A DNA stretch of 64,000 nt from Roseibium sp. HPY-6 (GCF_040530035.1 NZ_JBEWCD010000002.1:1178001-1242000); one strand, 5' to 3'; shown: positions 18,786 to 28,638, counted from the stretch's first letter. Notes: generated by a model not told the origin, from the sequence alone. Made by a program: numbers and translations.

Positions 18786-19970
18786 TTAGAACGAACGCTG
18801 CATGCGGAAGGTTCCGAACAGCTGATAGGTGTCTTCGAGCCCGGACGCATTGCTGAAATCCAGATCACGGTATTGCAGTTCCGGTCCCAGAATAAAGCCC
18901 GCTACGGGTTCCCAGACCAGGTTACTGGTTACGCTCCACTGGGTGAAATCGTAAGCACTCGTAGCAGCATCGACGTTGTGATAACCACCTTCGACGTTCA
19001 GCTCCAGAGTGTTCGTCAGGCCTAGGCGCACGCCGCCGAAAACGTTCCAGGTCCGGGTGGTCTCGGTGCTGTTGCCGTCCCACACAGCATCCGTGATCTG
19101 GCTGTTCCAGCCCGTTGACCCGTAAGCGCTGGCGCCGTCGGTATAAACGCCCTGAAGCGCAATGCTGCCGCCGTTCGCAAATCCTCCGAACTCGACTTCG
19201 ACACCGGCGCCAACGGCCCATCCAAGTTCATCTTCGGAACTCCCGGTCGCGCCGTTGAAGGCTGCCTCCGGATAGACCTGGTGCAAGGCCCCCATGATCT
19301 GGGCTTCACCCCAGCCCTGGTTGACGCCGATTACACCGATGATATCGGGCATCCGCGTGCCGCCATAACCCAGAATGCTGCCGTTCAATCCGATACCGGC
19401 TTCGCGGTCAGACTGGTCCTCAATGGCAATCGTCGCGTTGAAGCCGTTGCCGAAAGCGTGGGTATACGCGATCTGATTGAGAGACTGATCGGAATAGCTC
19501 TCCATCTGGGCGTCGAAGGCGTAGCCCGTGAAGAAGTCAAAATTCGAATTGGTCAGGCCCGCAGTCAGGCCGCCCCACTGGATGTAGGCGTTGTCGACCG
19601 AAAAGCCGGCCCTGTCGTTGGTCTGCTGCATGTAGATTTCGAGAAAGCCGCGTAGTGTGCCGAACTCGGTCTGCGTGCGGGCGTCCAAGTAAAGGTAACC
19701 GCGTGAGCGCCACTGATATCCGTCAGCATCTCGATCACCCCAGGCGTTTTCCGCCTCACCGAAATTGCGGACCCTGAGTTCGGTTCTGACCCGGCCCCGA
19801 ACGCGCAGGCAGGTTTCCGTGCCGGGGATATAGTAGAAGCGCGAACCGTAAGCATCGCAGATCCGCACGTAGTCTACTGGCTCCGGCGCAACGGGAAAAT
19901 CTGCTGCCTGGGCCGAACTGGCAGCGCTTGCAATGCCTGCAAGCAGTCCAAGAGCAACGAAACGTGCCAT
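18786..19970 (-). CDS. Outer-membrane porin (alphaproteobacterial Porin_2 type)
   Basis: This 394-residue protein has a signal peptide (cleavage after SSAQA) and a mature start ADFPVAPEPVDYVRICDAYG, typical of Omp2/RopA-like porins, including the two cysteines (DAYG... and ETCLRVRGRVR) seen in that family. The rest is aromatic-rich alternating beta strands, ending in a terminal Phe (FGTFRMQRSF), the outer-membrane insertion signal. It would form general diffusion channels. It is a single gene with about 140 bases of upstream sequence before tadA, so it probably has its own promoter. Confidence 0.95.
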   Translation of the reverse strand: MARFVALGLLAGIASAASSAQAADFPVAPEPVDYVRICDAYGSRFYYIPGTETCLRVRGRVRTELRVRNFGEAENAWGDRDADGYQWRSRGYLYLDARTQTEFGTLRGFLEIYMQQTNDRAGFSVDNAYIQWGGLTAGLTNSNFDFFTGYAFDAQMESYSDQSLNQIAYTHAFGNGFNATIAIEDQSDREAGIGLNGSILGYGGTRMPDIIGVIGVNQGWGEAQIMGALHQVYPEAAFNGATGSSEDELGWAVGAGVEVEFGGFANGGSIALQGVYTDGASAYGSTGWNSQITDAVWDGNSTETTRTWNVFGGVRLGLTNTLELNVEGGYHNVDAATSAYDFTQWSVTSNLVWEPVAGFILGPELQYRDLDFSNASGLEDTYQLFGTFRMQRSF

Positions 19971-20111
19971 CTTTCTCTCCGTCGCAAATCAGTTGGGGGT
20001 TACCTAATTATGAGCGAAGGGCGTGACAGTTCGCTAACAGAAAAACACGCCGAAAGCGAAACAGCGGACGAAAAAATAGACTTGTTGCTTCAATGCAACG
20101 CAGAATTGTCT

Positions 20112-20579
20112 CTACCTTTTGGAGGCAAAGAAGTCCTTCAAAAGTGTGGCCGCGCGCGTTTCGCCAATTCCCGAATAGACCTCCGGCGAATGGTGGCAGG
20201 TCGGCTGGCAAAAAAACCGCGTTCCATGGTCAACTGCGCCTCCCTTTGCGTCGCCGGCGCCGTAGTAAAGACGTCTGATACGGGCAAATGAAAGCGCGCC
20301 GGCACACATCGGGCACGGTTCGAGCGTCACATAGAGATCACAGCCGGTCAGGCGTTGCGATTTCAGAAGCTTGCAGGCCTCCCGGATGACGAGGACCTCC
20401 GCATGCGCCGTCGGATCGTTCAACTCCAGGGTCCTATTGCCATTGCGGGCTAGGATTTCACCGTCTTTGACAATGACTGCACCGACCGGCACTTCGCCGC
20501 GCTCCGCAGCCGCCTCTGCTTCCTCAAGTGCAATGCTCATGAAGGATATCTGGCCCGATTTGGAAGGCGATGCGGTCAT
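20112..20579 (-). CDS. tadA: tRNA-specific adenosine deaminase
   Basis: TadA converts A34 to inosine in tRNA-Arg(ACG). It is about 155 residues from the ATG at 20579; the frame is open further upstream, and another ATG lies at 20540. The zinc site is complete: HAE (in [15 protein letters not shown]), with its catalytic glutamate, and PCPMCAGAL. The C-terminal ...DHGTRFF and the helix ending KDFFASKR match TadA. It is divergent from the pseudouridine synthase gene, an arrangement common in Hyphomicrobiales. A related guanine or cytosine deaminase is less likely. Confidence 0.92.
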   Translation of the reverse strand: MTASPSKSGQISFMSIALEEAEAAAERGEVPVGAVIVKDGEILARNGNRTLELNDPTAHAEVLVIREACKLLKSQRLTGCDLYVTLEPCPMCAGALSFARIRRLYYGAGDAKGGAVDHGTRFFCQPTCHHSPEVYSGIGETRAATLLKDFFASKR

Positions 20580-20756
20580 AAGGTCCAACTTCAAGGAAAC
20601 CGTTGTTTGTGCCTCAGTGCGGTAATTGGCCGGTTTTGTCAAAACCCGTTTCGACCGCGTGTCCGTGTGCGCCATGCGTCAGGAAAAGGGCTCCCTTGCG
20701 TTTTTGGCAGCCATCAGGCGATTTCCGAAACGCTCAAGCTCTGCTATGACGCCTCC

Positions 20757-22091
20757 ATGACGACAAGAAAACCAAATCAGCGGCACCCGGAGCGGCCAAA
20801 GGGTCAAGGGTGGACGAAAGGCGCGCAGGCCAAAAAGCAAACACGGCCTGCCGCGCCCAAAAAAATGGGCGCAAATTCTCAGCGCCATGAGAGCGAAACC
20901 CAGGGTGAGCGTGGCGAGCGTATCGCAAAGGTCATGGCGCGTGCCGGTTTGTGTTCCCGGCGCGAGGCAGAAACCTGGATCGAGGCAGGGCGTGTCCAGC
21001 TCAACGGCAAGGTTCTGACAACACCGGCGGTGACAGTCACAGGCAACGACAAGGTACTGGTAGACGGACAGGAACTGCCAACGCGAGAACGCACCCGGCT
21101 CTGGCTCTATCACAAGCCGAAGGGCTTGGTGACCACTAACAAAGATCCTGAAGGCAGGCCGACCGTCTTTGACCGTTTGCCGAAGGATCTGCCGCGTGTC
21201 CTGACTGTCGGGCGGCTGGATATCAACACGGAAGGTTTGTTGCTCCTGACGAACGACGGCGGCCTGGCACGTGTGCTTGAACTGCCGTCTACCGGGTGGT
21301 TGCGCCGGTATCGCGTGCGTGCTTTCGGAAAGGTCACTCAGGCCGATCTGGACGGATTGAAGGATGGTGTTGCCATTGAAGGTGTCCTTTACGGCGCGAT
21401 CGAAGCGGTACTCGACAAGGAACAAGGCAACAATGTCTGGATGACCGTCAGTCTGCGTGAAGGCAAAAACCGCGAAGTCAAAAGGGTCCTTGAACATCTC
21501 GGTCTCGCGGTGAACAGGCTGATCAGAGTTTCTTATGGGCCATTTCAATTGATGGACCTGCCGGATGGTGACGTGCGCGAAATCAGGGGCAGGGTCCTGC
21601 GGGATCAACTGGGAGACGCGCTTGCAAGCGAGGCTGGCGCAGATTTTGACGCGCCGATCCTGCATCAACCCAAGCAGGAAACCGCAAGGAAGCCATCTGA
21701 CAAGAAACGCGTTTCGGGAAGCGCCACCGGGCACGGGTCCGGGAAGCGTGATCAGGGCCAGGGTAAGTGGCTGACTGCCCGGGAAGGCAAATCGGAGACG
21801 GACAAGCGCAAGGCTAGAAAAACCGGCGGGCCCGGCCAGAAACAGTCCAAGCGTGGCAATGCCGGTCCAAGGCAGGAAAAAGTGTCACCGCGCTCCCGGT
21901 TTCGCATGACCCGGGATCCTGGACCACGCAAGGATTTCGGCGAGGAGCGTCCTGCACCCCAAAGGCGCATCTGGAGCGAAGACGGACTTCTGGAAGACAA
22001 ACAGCAGCAAAAAAGATCGGACCGATCCACGCGTGAACGTCGCGAGCCACCCAAGGGCGGCGGCCGGCCGCGCGGAGGCGGGCGTTCGTGA
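20757..22091 (+). CDS. rluB: 23S rRNA pseudouridine synthase, RluB/RsuA family
   Basis: From the ATG at 20757 the protein has 444 residues. A basic N-terminus (about 1-55) is followed by an S4 RNA-binding domain ([20 protein letters not shown]), then the RsuA-type catalytic domain with [17 protein letters not shown], whose aspartate is the catalytic one. The last 140 residues or so are a low-complexity tail rich in Lys, Arg, Gly and Gln, ending [11 protein letters not shown]; such tails occur in alphaproteobacterial RluB and probably bind rRNA. It overlaps rsmD by 4 bases (GTGA), linking two ribosomal RNA modification genes. Confidence 0.94.
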   Translation: MTTRKPNQRHPERPKGQGWTKGAQAKKQTRPAAPKKMGANSQRHESETQGERGERIAKVMARAGLCSRREAETWIEAGRVQLNGKVLTTPAVTVTGNDKVLVDGQELPTRERTRLWLYHKPKGLVTTNKDPEGRPTVFDRLPKDLPRVLTVGRLDINTEGLLLLTNDGGLARVLELPSTGWLRRYRVRAFGKVTQADLDGLKDGVAIEGVLYGAIEAVLDKEQGNNVWMTVSLREGKNREVKRVLEHLGLAVNRLIRVSYGPFQLMDLPDGDVREIRGRVLRDQLGDALASEAGADFDAPILHQPKQETARKPSDKKRVSGSATGHGSGKRDQGQGKWLTAREGKSETDKRKARKTGGPGQKQSKRGNAGPRQEKVSPRSRFRMTRDPGPRKDFGEERPAPQRRIWSEDGLLEDKQQQKRSDRSTRERREPPKGGGRPRGGGRS

Positions 22092-22648
22092 GAATTGTCG
22101 CGGGACGCTTTAAGGGGACCGCGCTTGCGACACCGCGCTCGTCGGCGACACGGCCGACCAGCGACCGGTTGCGCGAGACGATTTTCAATATACTGGCGCA
22201 TGGCCTTGACGCGGATCTCGACGATGCGCGCGTGCTGGACCTTTATGCCGGGACGGGAGCGCTCGGTTTCGAAGCCATGAGCCGCGGCGCCAAGCATTGC
22301 ACATTCATTGAAGAAGCAAGCGAAGCGCGCGGAATCATACGGCGCAACATGGAAACGCTCGGATTGAACGGTGCTGCGAAAATTTTCCGTCGCGACGCGA
22401 GGCGGCTTGGCAGCGCCGGAACGATTGATCCGTTCGACATTGTCTTTGCAGATCCCCCATACGGCAAGAGGTTCGGCGAAGCGGCATTGGCCTCAGCTGC
22501 CGGTGGCGGATGGCTGAAGAGCGGCGCGGTTTGCGTTCTTGAGGAAACTGCGACCGCTGAAATAGACTTACCCGACGGGTTTTCACATCTGGACACGCGT
22601 CGAAGCGGTGACAGTCAGGTTGTTTTTCTTAAATTTCACGCAGACTGA
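22088..22648 (+). CDS. rsmD: 16S rRNA (guanine966-N2)-methyltransferase
   Basis: This 186-residue SAM-dependent methyltransferase has the RsmD N-terminus ([13 protein letters not shown]), [15 protein letters not shown], motif [16 protein letters not shown] and the catalytic DPPY in [11 protein letters not shown]. The start is a GTG overlapping the rluB stop, so the two are translationally coupled. It modifies G966 in the 30S subunit. It ends 17 bases before the convergent MBL-fold gene. Confidence 0.97.
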   Translation: MRIVAGRFKGTALATPRSSATRPTSDRLRETIFNILAHGLDADLDDARVLDLYAGTGALGFEAMSRGAKHCTFIEEASEARGIIRRNMETLGLNGAAKIFRRDARRLGSAGTIDPFDIVFADPPYGKRFGEAALASAAGGGWLKSGAVCVLEETATAEIDLPDGFSHLDTRRSGDSQVVFLKFHAD

Positions 22649-22664
22649 TCGATGGTCTTTGAAC

Positions 22665-23525
22665 TCATGCGCCGCCGGGCATCATGATGTAAACCGTTGG
22701 CTTCGTTGGCAGCGTCGATCGGCTCACCACAAGCTTGGGAACCTCTGCTCTGACGATCTGATATCCGGCTTCCAGTGAACGCTCGGTGAACGCAGGCAGA
22801 GCCCCGGCAAAGTGGAAATGCATCGGTATGATCATTGATGGACCAATGCCTTCCAGGACATCCATCAGGCTATCGAGCCGTAAAGTCGACGAATTGTCGA
22901 TCGCTGCAAAAACAACGTCGATCTGGCCAAGGCGCAGGTAATCATCCTTTGTAAGCCTGTGATGCAGGTGCCCGAGATGCGCGATGCACAGGTCGGCGAT
23001 TTCGAAGATGAAGATTGAGTTGCCGAGGCGCCGTGTCTCTCCGTCCCAACCGCGGATGTTTGTCTGGATGTTCCTGATCCGGACGTCTTCGACGGTCAGG
23101 TCGTGGTCCATCGGACCGCCTTCAGGATTCCAGCCGTAAAGCAAGTGTTCAATGTTCGGGTCCGGTGACAGGGAATAGTGCGTCGAATGCGCACCATTCA
23201 TCGTCGCGACCGTCGGAGGAAGGAACGGGCGATGGACATCATTGTAATCGGTGGCAATGCGAACACCGCCGGGTGTTTCTAGTTCAAACGTAGAGTGGCC
23301 AATATAGCGGATTTGTACTTCTCCGGCAGCAAGGGCAGCTTGCCAAACCCGCATTTCACCAGCTTGCGGAGAGCTGACGGGCGCTTGTGCGATGAGCTGA
23401 CAGATGGCCAATGCCGGTTGCGCCACCAATAAGAGCGCCAGCGCCAGGAGGAACGCTGCTATCTGATGCAGTTTAAGAGCCCGGCCAAGAGGCAAATCGA
23501 ATACGGAAACGCCGACTGTAGCCAT
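22665..23525 (-). CDS. Exported MBL-fold (UlaG-like) protein with atypical metal motif
   Basis: About 286 residues from the ATG at 23525, which begins a signal peptide ending QPALA. The mature protein resembles UlaG-type metallo-beta-lactamase-fold proteins: VQIRYIGHSTFELETPGG, an internal CIAHLGHLHHRLT and the late MIIPMHFHF. The canonical HxHxDH box is not present; the matching stretch reads MNGAHSTHYSLSPDP, with two histidines but no Asp-His. Either the metal site differs or the enzyme is altered. The substrate is unknown. It could belong to a unit with the 112-residue orphan 217 bases upstream. Confidence 0.82.
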   Translation of the reverse strand: MATVGVSVFDLPLGRALKLHQIAAFLLALALLLVAQPALAICQLIAQAPVSSPQAGEMRVWQAALAAGEVQIRYIGHSTFELETPGGVRIATDYNDVHRPFLPPTVATMNGAHSTHYSLSPDPNIEHLLYGWNPEGGPMDHDLTVEDVRIRNIQTNIRGWDGETRRLGNSIFIFEIADLCIAHLGHLHHRLTKDDYLRLGQIDVVFAAIDNSSTLRLDSLMDVLEGIGPSMIIPMHFHFAGALPAFTERSLEAGYQIVRAEVPKLVVSRSTLPTKPTVYIMMPGGA

Positions 23526-23742
23526 GTGCTTCGTCCCAGTTGATCGCGATCTTTTTAAGAGTAGCGGTCCCGGCGGCTGTGGCAAGACTGTTTAAGCACG
23601 GCACGAACGCGATGATGGCTTCGCAGGCATTTTGCAGGGAAAAGCGCAAAGAAAAGGCAACCGGCCCGCGCGTCATGATGTGCGGAGGCGGTTGCCACAG
23701 GTGGGGGCAGGAGGGAGGAAGGAACCCGCCCCGGATGAACTG

Positions 23743-24081
23743 TCAGACGACGTGGAGGCTGACCGGAGCTTTTCCACCTCTCGGACGGATGCCTGCGTCG
23801 AATTCGTTGACATTGTGCGCCTGTGCTTGAACGTGGATGAGTTCACCGGCATGACCGGCTTCCATCACCAGAGCTGTTCTGCTGCACAGGGCAGCCAGGG
23901 AGAGCCCCAACTGGCGCAAGTGTGATCTGCGATAACAATAGACCGCGAGGGCAGCCCTTTGATGGTCGGGCAATTGAGACCCGATATCCGACACGACGTT
24001 GAGCGTCGCATCAAGCATGTTCTTGAGTAGATCTTCTGGAACCGGGCAATTTTCCAGATCTGTAGATCCCGATCTGTGCAT
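23743..24081 (-). CDS. Orphan hypothetical protein, 112 residues
   Basis: I do not recognise a family. The ATG at 24081 has a good ribosome site (AGGTGG, 4 bases away), and the frame is preceded by a promoter-like AT-rich region with a TTAA-N7-TTAA element. The predicted protein is soluble and largely helical; the central part (about 38-75: PDHQRAALAVYCYRRSHLRQ and onward) mixes basic and hydrophobic residues and could be a small DNA-binding or protein-binding module. The last 30 residues are less ordered. It has no signal peptide or membrane helix. It lies between a patatin-like gene upstream and an MBL-fold gene downstream, all on one strand. Confidence 0.6.
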   Translation of the reverse strand: MHRSGSTDLENCPVPEDLLKNMLDATLNVVSDIGSQLPDHQRAALAVYCYRRSHLRQLGLSLAALCSRTALVMEAGHAGELIHVQAQAHNVNEFDAGIRPRGGKAPVSLHVV

Positions 24082-24125
24082 GTGTCCACCTATATCATTT
24101 TTAAGAATACTATCTTGGTATCACC

Positions 24126-24140
24126 TTAAATAAGGATTAA
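24126..24140. promoter_or_regulatory. CtrA-box-like sequence upstream of the orphan gene
   Basis: TTAAATAAGGATTAA matches the full alphaproteobacterial CtrA consensus TTAA-N7-TTAA. It lies 45 bases before the ATG at 24081 and about 16 bases before a TATTCT-like -10 on the minus strand, where CtrA normally overlaps the -35 of activated promoters. The surrounding 100 bases are very AT-rich, which raises the chance of a random match. Confidence 0.45.
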
Positions 24141-24191
24141 TTTGCCCGATATTTACAATAAAAGACGGCATAATGGTAAAATATACTTATG

Positions 24192-25058
24192 TCATATTGA
24201 AGTAACTCTCGGTACTTCCTCCAGCAAGTCAGCCAATTTCTCTCTCGTCGTCTCCCGAAGTGATTCTGCATTGTCCAAAATGCGTTCTGCCTTCATGAAA
24301 TCCAGAACACCCGTCTTGTCATGCGGCGGACGAACCAGGATATCGGGCTGTTCCAGTTTCAGTTTTTGTGCCGTGATTGTCTGCATGAGGATCTGTGCGG
24401 AGCCGAACAGCGAATCGAGCATGTTGATATCCGGCTTTTCGGGGTGAGGGACCGGTGCGCCGACAACGTCCACGGCAACGACTATGTCACACGTGTCGCT
24501 CATGCCGTCGAAGGGCAGTGGATTGACAACCCCGCCATCGATGAGAAACCGCCCTTGATGTCTGACAGGCCGAAATATGGCAGGAATTGCGATCGAGGCC
24601 GCCATGGCAGGAAGGAGAGGGCCTCGTTCGAAGTCGACTTCTTCGCAGCCGTAGAAGTCGGTCGCGAGCAGGCGAAGCGGAATGTCCAGCTCTTCGAAGG
24701 TCTCAGGCAGATGTTCCGAAACGAAGACCTCCAGGACACGCAGTGGGTCGAACTGGACGAGACCCGGCCGGAACACTTCAGAAAACCGTCTGGGTCTAAG
24801 CTGCCAGACCTTCGCAAGCACATTGTTGCGGTCTGCAAAAGTGTCGAGGGCTATTTGCCGGATTTTCTCACCGCTGTGACCACTTGCGTAAGCAGCGCCC
24901 AGTATCGCGCCAATCGAAGTTCCGGCGATCAGCGCGGGTTTGATGTTCAGGTCGTCGAAGGCTTCAAGAACCGGAACATGCGCGAGACCACGCGCTCCGC
25001 CGCCGCCAAGAGCAAGACCGATACGAGGGTGAGTTCGCAGAGTAGACAGTGCGGTCAT
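24192..25058 (-). CDS. Patatin-like phospholipase family protein (RssA-like)
   Basis: This 288-residue serine lipid acyl hydrolase has the patatin fold with all active elements: the oxyanion loop GLALGGGGARG at the N-terminus, the nucleophile GTSIG (near residue 46) and the catalytic Asp in IDGGVVNPLPF (near 175). There is no signal peptide, so it is probably cytoplasmic or membrane-associated. RssA/YchK proteins are the closest style; natural substrates are unknown. It begins at the ATG at 25058 and is 125 bases downstream of the GGDEF-EAL gene on the same strand. Confidence 0.92.
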   Translation of the reverse strand: MTALSTLRTHPRIGLALGGGGARGLAHVPVLEAFDDLNIKPALIAGTSIGAILGAAYASGHSGEKIRQIALDTFADRNNVLAKVWQLRPRRFSEVFRPGLVQFDPLRVLEVFVSEHLPETFEELDIPLRLLATDFYGCEEVDFERGPLLPAMAASIAIPAIFRPVRHQGRFLIDGGVVNPLPFDGMSDTCDIVVAVDVVGAPVPHPEKPDINMLDSLFGSAQILMQTITAQKLKLEQPDILVRPPHDKTGVLDFMKAERILDNAESLRETTREKLADLLEEVPRVTSI

Positions 25059-25183
25059 TCTTCCGCATTCCTTTCAAGGCAGACTGTCCCGAACATGGGT
25101 GTCTTCCCCCGGCTTGCCAAGACGCTGCCAAATCCGAACCGGTTTTGTCAGAGGAATGGCAGAACGGCAGGAGCCCTGAAAAC

Positions 25184-28100
25184 TCAAATTACAAAGTAGA
25201 GGTCGTCGGACGCTTCGGTCATCCATTCGGTCATTTGATCAAGTGGCATCGGTTCCGCGATCAGGTATCCCTGGATCGAGAAGTCACCCATCATTCTCAG
25301 CCGGTGGTATTGCGCTTCCGTTTCCACGCCTTCGCACACGACAGCAATGTTGAGCGATCGCGCCAAATGAACCAGCTGATTGACCACAGCTTCCTTTCTC
25401 GGGTCGTCGATCATCTGGTTCGTGAACGATTTGTCGATCTTGAGCCCGTTGATCGGCAGGTCGGCGACATGCGTGAGCGACGCATAGCCGGTGCCGAAAT
25501 CGTCGAGCTCGATATGAACGCCGAGTTCGAACAATTCCCGAAGAGCGGCGAGATGACCGGACGGATTGTCGCTAAGGAAAACGGATTCAAGGACCTCCGC
25601 GGTGATCCGATTGGGTTCGATCTTGTACTTCTTCATCCCGGCCTTGAAATGGTCCACGAGCAGACCGGAAGCCAGGTGCGACGGCGATACGTTGACAGAG
25701 ATGCGTCCGAAATCAAGGCCGGTGTCGAGCCAGTATCTTGCTGCCGCAAGTGCGCGATCGATGATGATTTCACCCATGAGCGGCGCGAGACTTGTCCGCT
25801 CAACGATCGGAAGGAATTCACCAGGAGACAGGATCCCCCGTTCGGGGTGGTCCCAGCGTATCAGCGCTTCAATGCCGGTAATGCTTTGCGATCGCAGATT
25901 GACCTGTGGCTGATAGACCATGAAGAACTGGTTTTCCTTCACGGCCTTCTGGAGTTCCCGTTCGATCCTCGCTTCAGTTTCACTCTCCGTCTTCATGCTT
26001 TGCCTGAAGAACGTGAAACGGTCCTTGCCGTTTTCTTTCGACTGGTAAAGCGCAAGGTCGGCGTTGAACAGAAGATCTTCGAAATTCGTTGCGTCGTCGG
26101 GACACAGCGCAATTCCCATGCTGACGGTAGGCCAGAACCTGTGCCCGTTGAAATCCATAGGCAGGCGCATGAGACGCCTTGCGCGCTCGCAAAGTTCGTT
26201 AGGGTCCGAGGTGCTGGCTTCAGCGATGACGACGAATTCGTCCCCGCCCCAGCGGTACGCTGTTGCCAGACCACGCGAGACTTCCCGCAACCTGCGTCCC
26301 GTTTCTTCCAGGCAATAGTCTCCCGCAAGGTGACCGAGCGTGTCGTTCACCCGTTTGAAGTTGTCCATATCGACATGCACGAGAAACGCCGGCTTGTCGT
26401 CTTGCGCAAAGCGTTGTTTCGCATCGCGCTGACAGCCCGCACGGTTGGACAGTTTCGTCAACTGGTCGAAATAGGCGAGACGCTCTGCACGCACCCGTGC
26501 TTCGCGGGTTTCGGTTTCGCGCAAGACCCGTTCTGTCACGTCGTTTGCAATAATGACGAAGAGTGACTGATCCTTGTCCTTGAACAACTGCACGCGCAGA
26601 TCGACGGGATACTCTGACCCGTCCCGGCGCTTGTGGATGCTTTCTGACGCAATACCCTCAAGCTCTCCGTTCAGCAGAGGCCTGACCTGATGCTGGATCG
26701 CTTCCTTGGTGTAAAGCGGATTGACGTCCCAAAGGCGAAGGGATTTCAGTTCACCGATCTGGTAACCTAGATTGCTGAGCGCACATTTGTTGGCATGTTC
26801 AATGCGGAATGATTCCGCCTCGACGATGTAAATCTCGTTCAGAGACGATTCCAGAATGTCGGCCAGCAGGTTGTTCTTCTGTTCTGCCTGAATGCGCTCG
26901 GTAATGTCATGGACGGTGCCGACAACGCGGGCACCTTTGCCGTCAGGGCCAGGGAGCACGTAGCCTCGGATATGAAGGGCACGGGGTGGTTCGGTTCCGG
27001 TCACCAGCGAGTGTTCGAAGTCAAATTCGCCGCACGTTTCGATGGCATTTTGAACCATCAGTTTCGCAGCTTGCGCTTCGTGTTCGGGAATTTGAGAATA
27101 GACCCTTTCAATGATCTCGTCGGACGGCAATCCCGCCGGTATATTCATGATCCGGAAGTACTCTTCCGTGGCGCTGATCTCGTTCGTGGCGACGTTGCGT
27201 TCCCAGCTCCCGACGGTCGCGATACGTTGAGCCTCCAGGAGTTTTGACGCATTGTTCTCAAGCTTGTCCGTATAGTTGCGGACTTCAGCTTCCAATCGTT
27301 CGCGCGTTATCTGAACTGAATTCTGCAGCCGCGACAGCAGCCGGTGAATGACCGCCCACGCGATCAACGACAGGCCGGCACCGATCAGAACGGAAATGAT
27401 GACGCCGTTAAAGAATGCCCAGACATTGCCGGTGATGTCCTTCACCAGCAGCAGCTTGAATTCGTGTTCGCTTTGTGCAACCGCGATCGGCAGATCGCGG
27501 ACCATGAAAATCTTGCTGTCCTGCATATAGAACGGGTGGATACGCGTCAGGTCCTGGCCGCTTTTTGCAAAGACATCAAGCTTCATGCCCTTGGGTGACA
27601 GGTTACCCAGCACCTTGAATTTTGTGGACGTGGACCGACCCTGTCCGGGTCTGGCCTCCTCGCAGATCTTGACGATTTGCGCATCCAACGCCGTGCTTGC
27701 AAGCGCGAGCGAGTTCTCAATTCCGATGACAAGCTTCAAGTAACCCTGCAACTGATTGTTGGAAAGCCAGGGTTTGACCACTGTAACCGCAAAGCGATTG
27801 TTTGGGCCGAGCACAATCCCATCGATTTGGCCGCTCGGCATGGAACCCATTTCAGCGCCGGTTGAATGTCCGGATGCAATCTGAAGAGCAGTACCGGGCG
27901 CTCGTGTCAGGTTCGTTCCATCGGCATCGAATATTTCCAGTGCCAGTATATTCAGATCGTCAAATGTTTCTGTCACGACGTCTTTGGCAAACTGCTGAAT
28001 TTTGCCTGCGTCCCTGTTTTGGATGGCCTGTTTGAAGTCGGTGTCTTCTTTTGTCGCGCTGACGATTTCATCAAGGGCATGTGAACCGAGCGCCCTTTGC

Positions 28101-28375
28101 TGCATCAATATGCGTTCCGCGGTTGCGACAATTGCGTCCTGCGGTTCGCGCAGGTTGCGGTACTCTGCAACGATATTCTGCATCGTGAGAACGAAGACAG
28201 TCACCGCCAGGAATGACAGAAAGATAATCCGGAGCGGACGTTCGAAGTTCAGGTCGTCCGGGCAGAGGCGTTCAACGATGCGGTCAAGAAGCGTGACGCG
28301 TTCGTGGCCGCGCGGGTGATGTCCCCGCGGGCCGCCTTTCGCCGCTTCTCGATCGCCAATTTCCTGCACACACAC
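25184..28375 (-). CDS. Membrane PAS-GGDEF-EAL cyclic-di-GMP enzyme
   Basis: This protein of about 1063 residues has two membrane helices (about 48-70 and 317-345) enclosing a periplasmic sensor region, two PAS domains (about 385-495 and 505-618), a GGDEF domain (625-795; RWGGDEF intact at about 708-714) and an EAL domain (800-1048). The EAL residues look complete: EALIRW, NVSPSHL, LES, ELDDFGTG, LKIDKSF and EGVE. The RxxD product-inhibition site is absent upstream of GGDEF. It could therefore make and break c-di-GMP, with the balance set by the sensors. The GTG at 28375 is uncertain; a GTG at residue 27 is an alternative. It probably affects motility or biofilm. Confidence 0.93.
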   Translation of the reverse strand: MCVQEIGDREAAKGGPRGHHPRGHERVTLLDRIVERLCPDDLNFERPLRIIFLSFLAVTVFVLTMQNIVAEYRNLREPQDAIVATAERILMQQRALGSHALDEIVSATKEDTDFKQAIQNRDAGKIQQFAKDVVTETFDDLNILALEIFDADGTNLTRAPGTALQIASGHSTGAEMGSMPSGQIDGIVLGPNNRFAVTVVKPWLSNNQLQGYLKLVIGIENSLALASTALDAQIVKICEEARPGQGRSTSTKFKVLGNLSPKGMKLDVFAKSGQDLTRIHPFYMQDSKIFMVRDLPIAVAQSEHEFKLLLVKDITGNVWAFFNGVIISVLIGAGLSLIAWAVIHRLLSRLQNSVQITRERLEAEVRNYTDKLENNASKLLEAQRIATVGSWERNVATNEISATEEYFRIMNIPAGLPSDEIIERVYSQIPEHEAQAAKLMVQNAIETCGEFDFEHSLVTGTEPPRALHIRGYVLPGPDGKGARVVGTVHDITERIQAEQKNNLLADILESSLNEIYIVEAESFRIEHANKCALSNLGYQIGELKSLRLWDVNPLYTKEAIQHQVRPLLNGELEGIASESIHKRRDGSEYPVDLRVQLFKDKDQSLFVIIANDVTERVLRETETREARVRAERLAYFDQLTKLSNRAGCQRDAKQRFAQDDKPAFLVHVDMDNFKRVNDTLGHLAGDYCLEETGRRLREVSRGLATAYRWGGDEFVVIAEASTSDPNELCERARRLMRLPMDFNGHRFWPTVSMGIALCPDDATNFEDLLFNADLALYQSKENGKDRFTFFRQSMKTESETEARIERELQKAVKENQFFMVYQPQVNLRSQSITGIEALIRWDHPERGILSPGEFLPIVERTSLAPLMGEIIIDRALAAARYWLDTGLDFGRISVNVSPSHLASGLLVDHFKAGMKKYKIEPNRITAEVLESVFLSDNPSGHLAALRELFELGVHIELDDFGTGYASLTHVADLPINGLKIDKSFTNQMIDDPRKEAVVNQLVHLARSLNIAVVCEGVETEAQYHRLRMMGDFSIQGYLIAEPMPLDQMTEWMTEASDDLYFVI

Positions 28376-28615
28376 CCCCGGCAGCCGAAGCTGCGAACTC
28401 GTTGGTCAGGATGCCAACATACGGCTGCTGGATGTGTCTTCTCCGCAAGCTGATGCAAGCTGTCTCTGCCATTTTTATTAATAAAATAAAATAGTTAAAT
28501 TGCATTGAATGAATTTCTTAAGAGGCATTAAGCGAAAATTCGCCTTTTGAGAGAAGAAATACAATTTTTGAGGGTAATTGACGTGTATATTTGCGAATCT
28601 GGAACAAGACTTTTG

Positions 28616-28635
28616 CGTTTTATTTAAATAAAAAC
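28616..28635. repeat. Perfect 20-base AT-rich palindrome
   Basis: CGTTTTATTTAAATAAAACG is a perfect inverted repeat centred on TTTAAA, four bases past the stop codon of the dehalogenase-like gene (28639) and about 240 bases before the GGDEF-EAL start, within a low-GC stretch from about 28470. It could be an operator or part of a terminator; the AT content makes a stable RNA stem less likely. Confidence 0.5.
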
Positions 28636-28638
28636 GTA

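Noticed and set aside
20679..21734. A 351-codon minus-strand frame opposite rluB
   Set aside because: It mirrors the real pseudouridine synthase gene; no ribosome site or domain supports it.
25049..26566. A 505-codon plus-strand frame opposite the GGDEF-EAL gene
   Set aside because: It is antisense to the GGDEF and EAL domains, which have intact motifs, so it is a shadow.
28518..28531. TTAA-N6-TTAA upstream of the GGDEF-EAL gene
   Set aside because: The spacer is 6 bases, in an AT-rich island where such words occur by chance.
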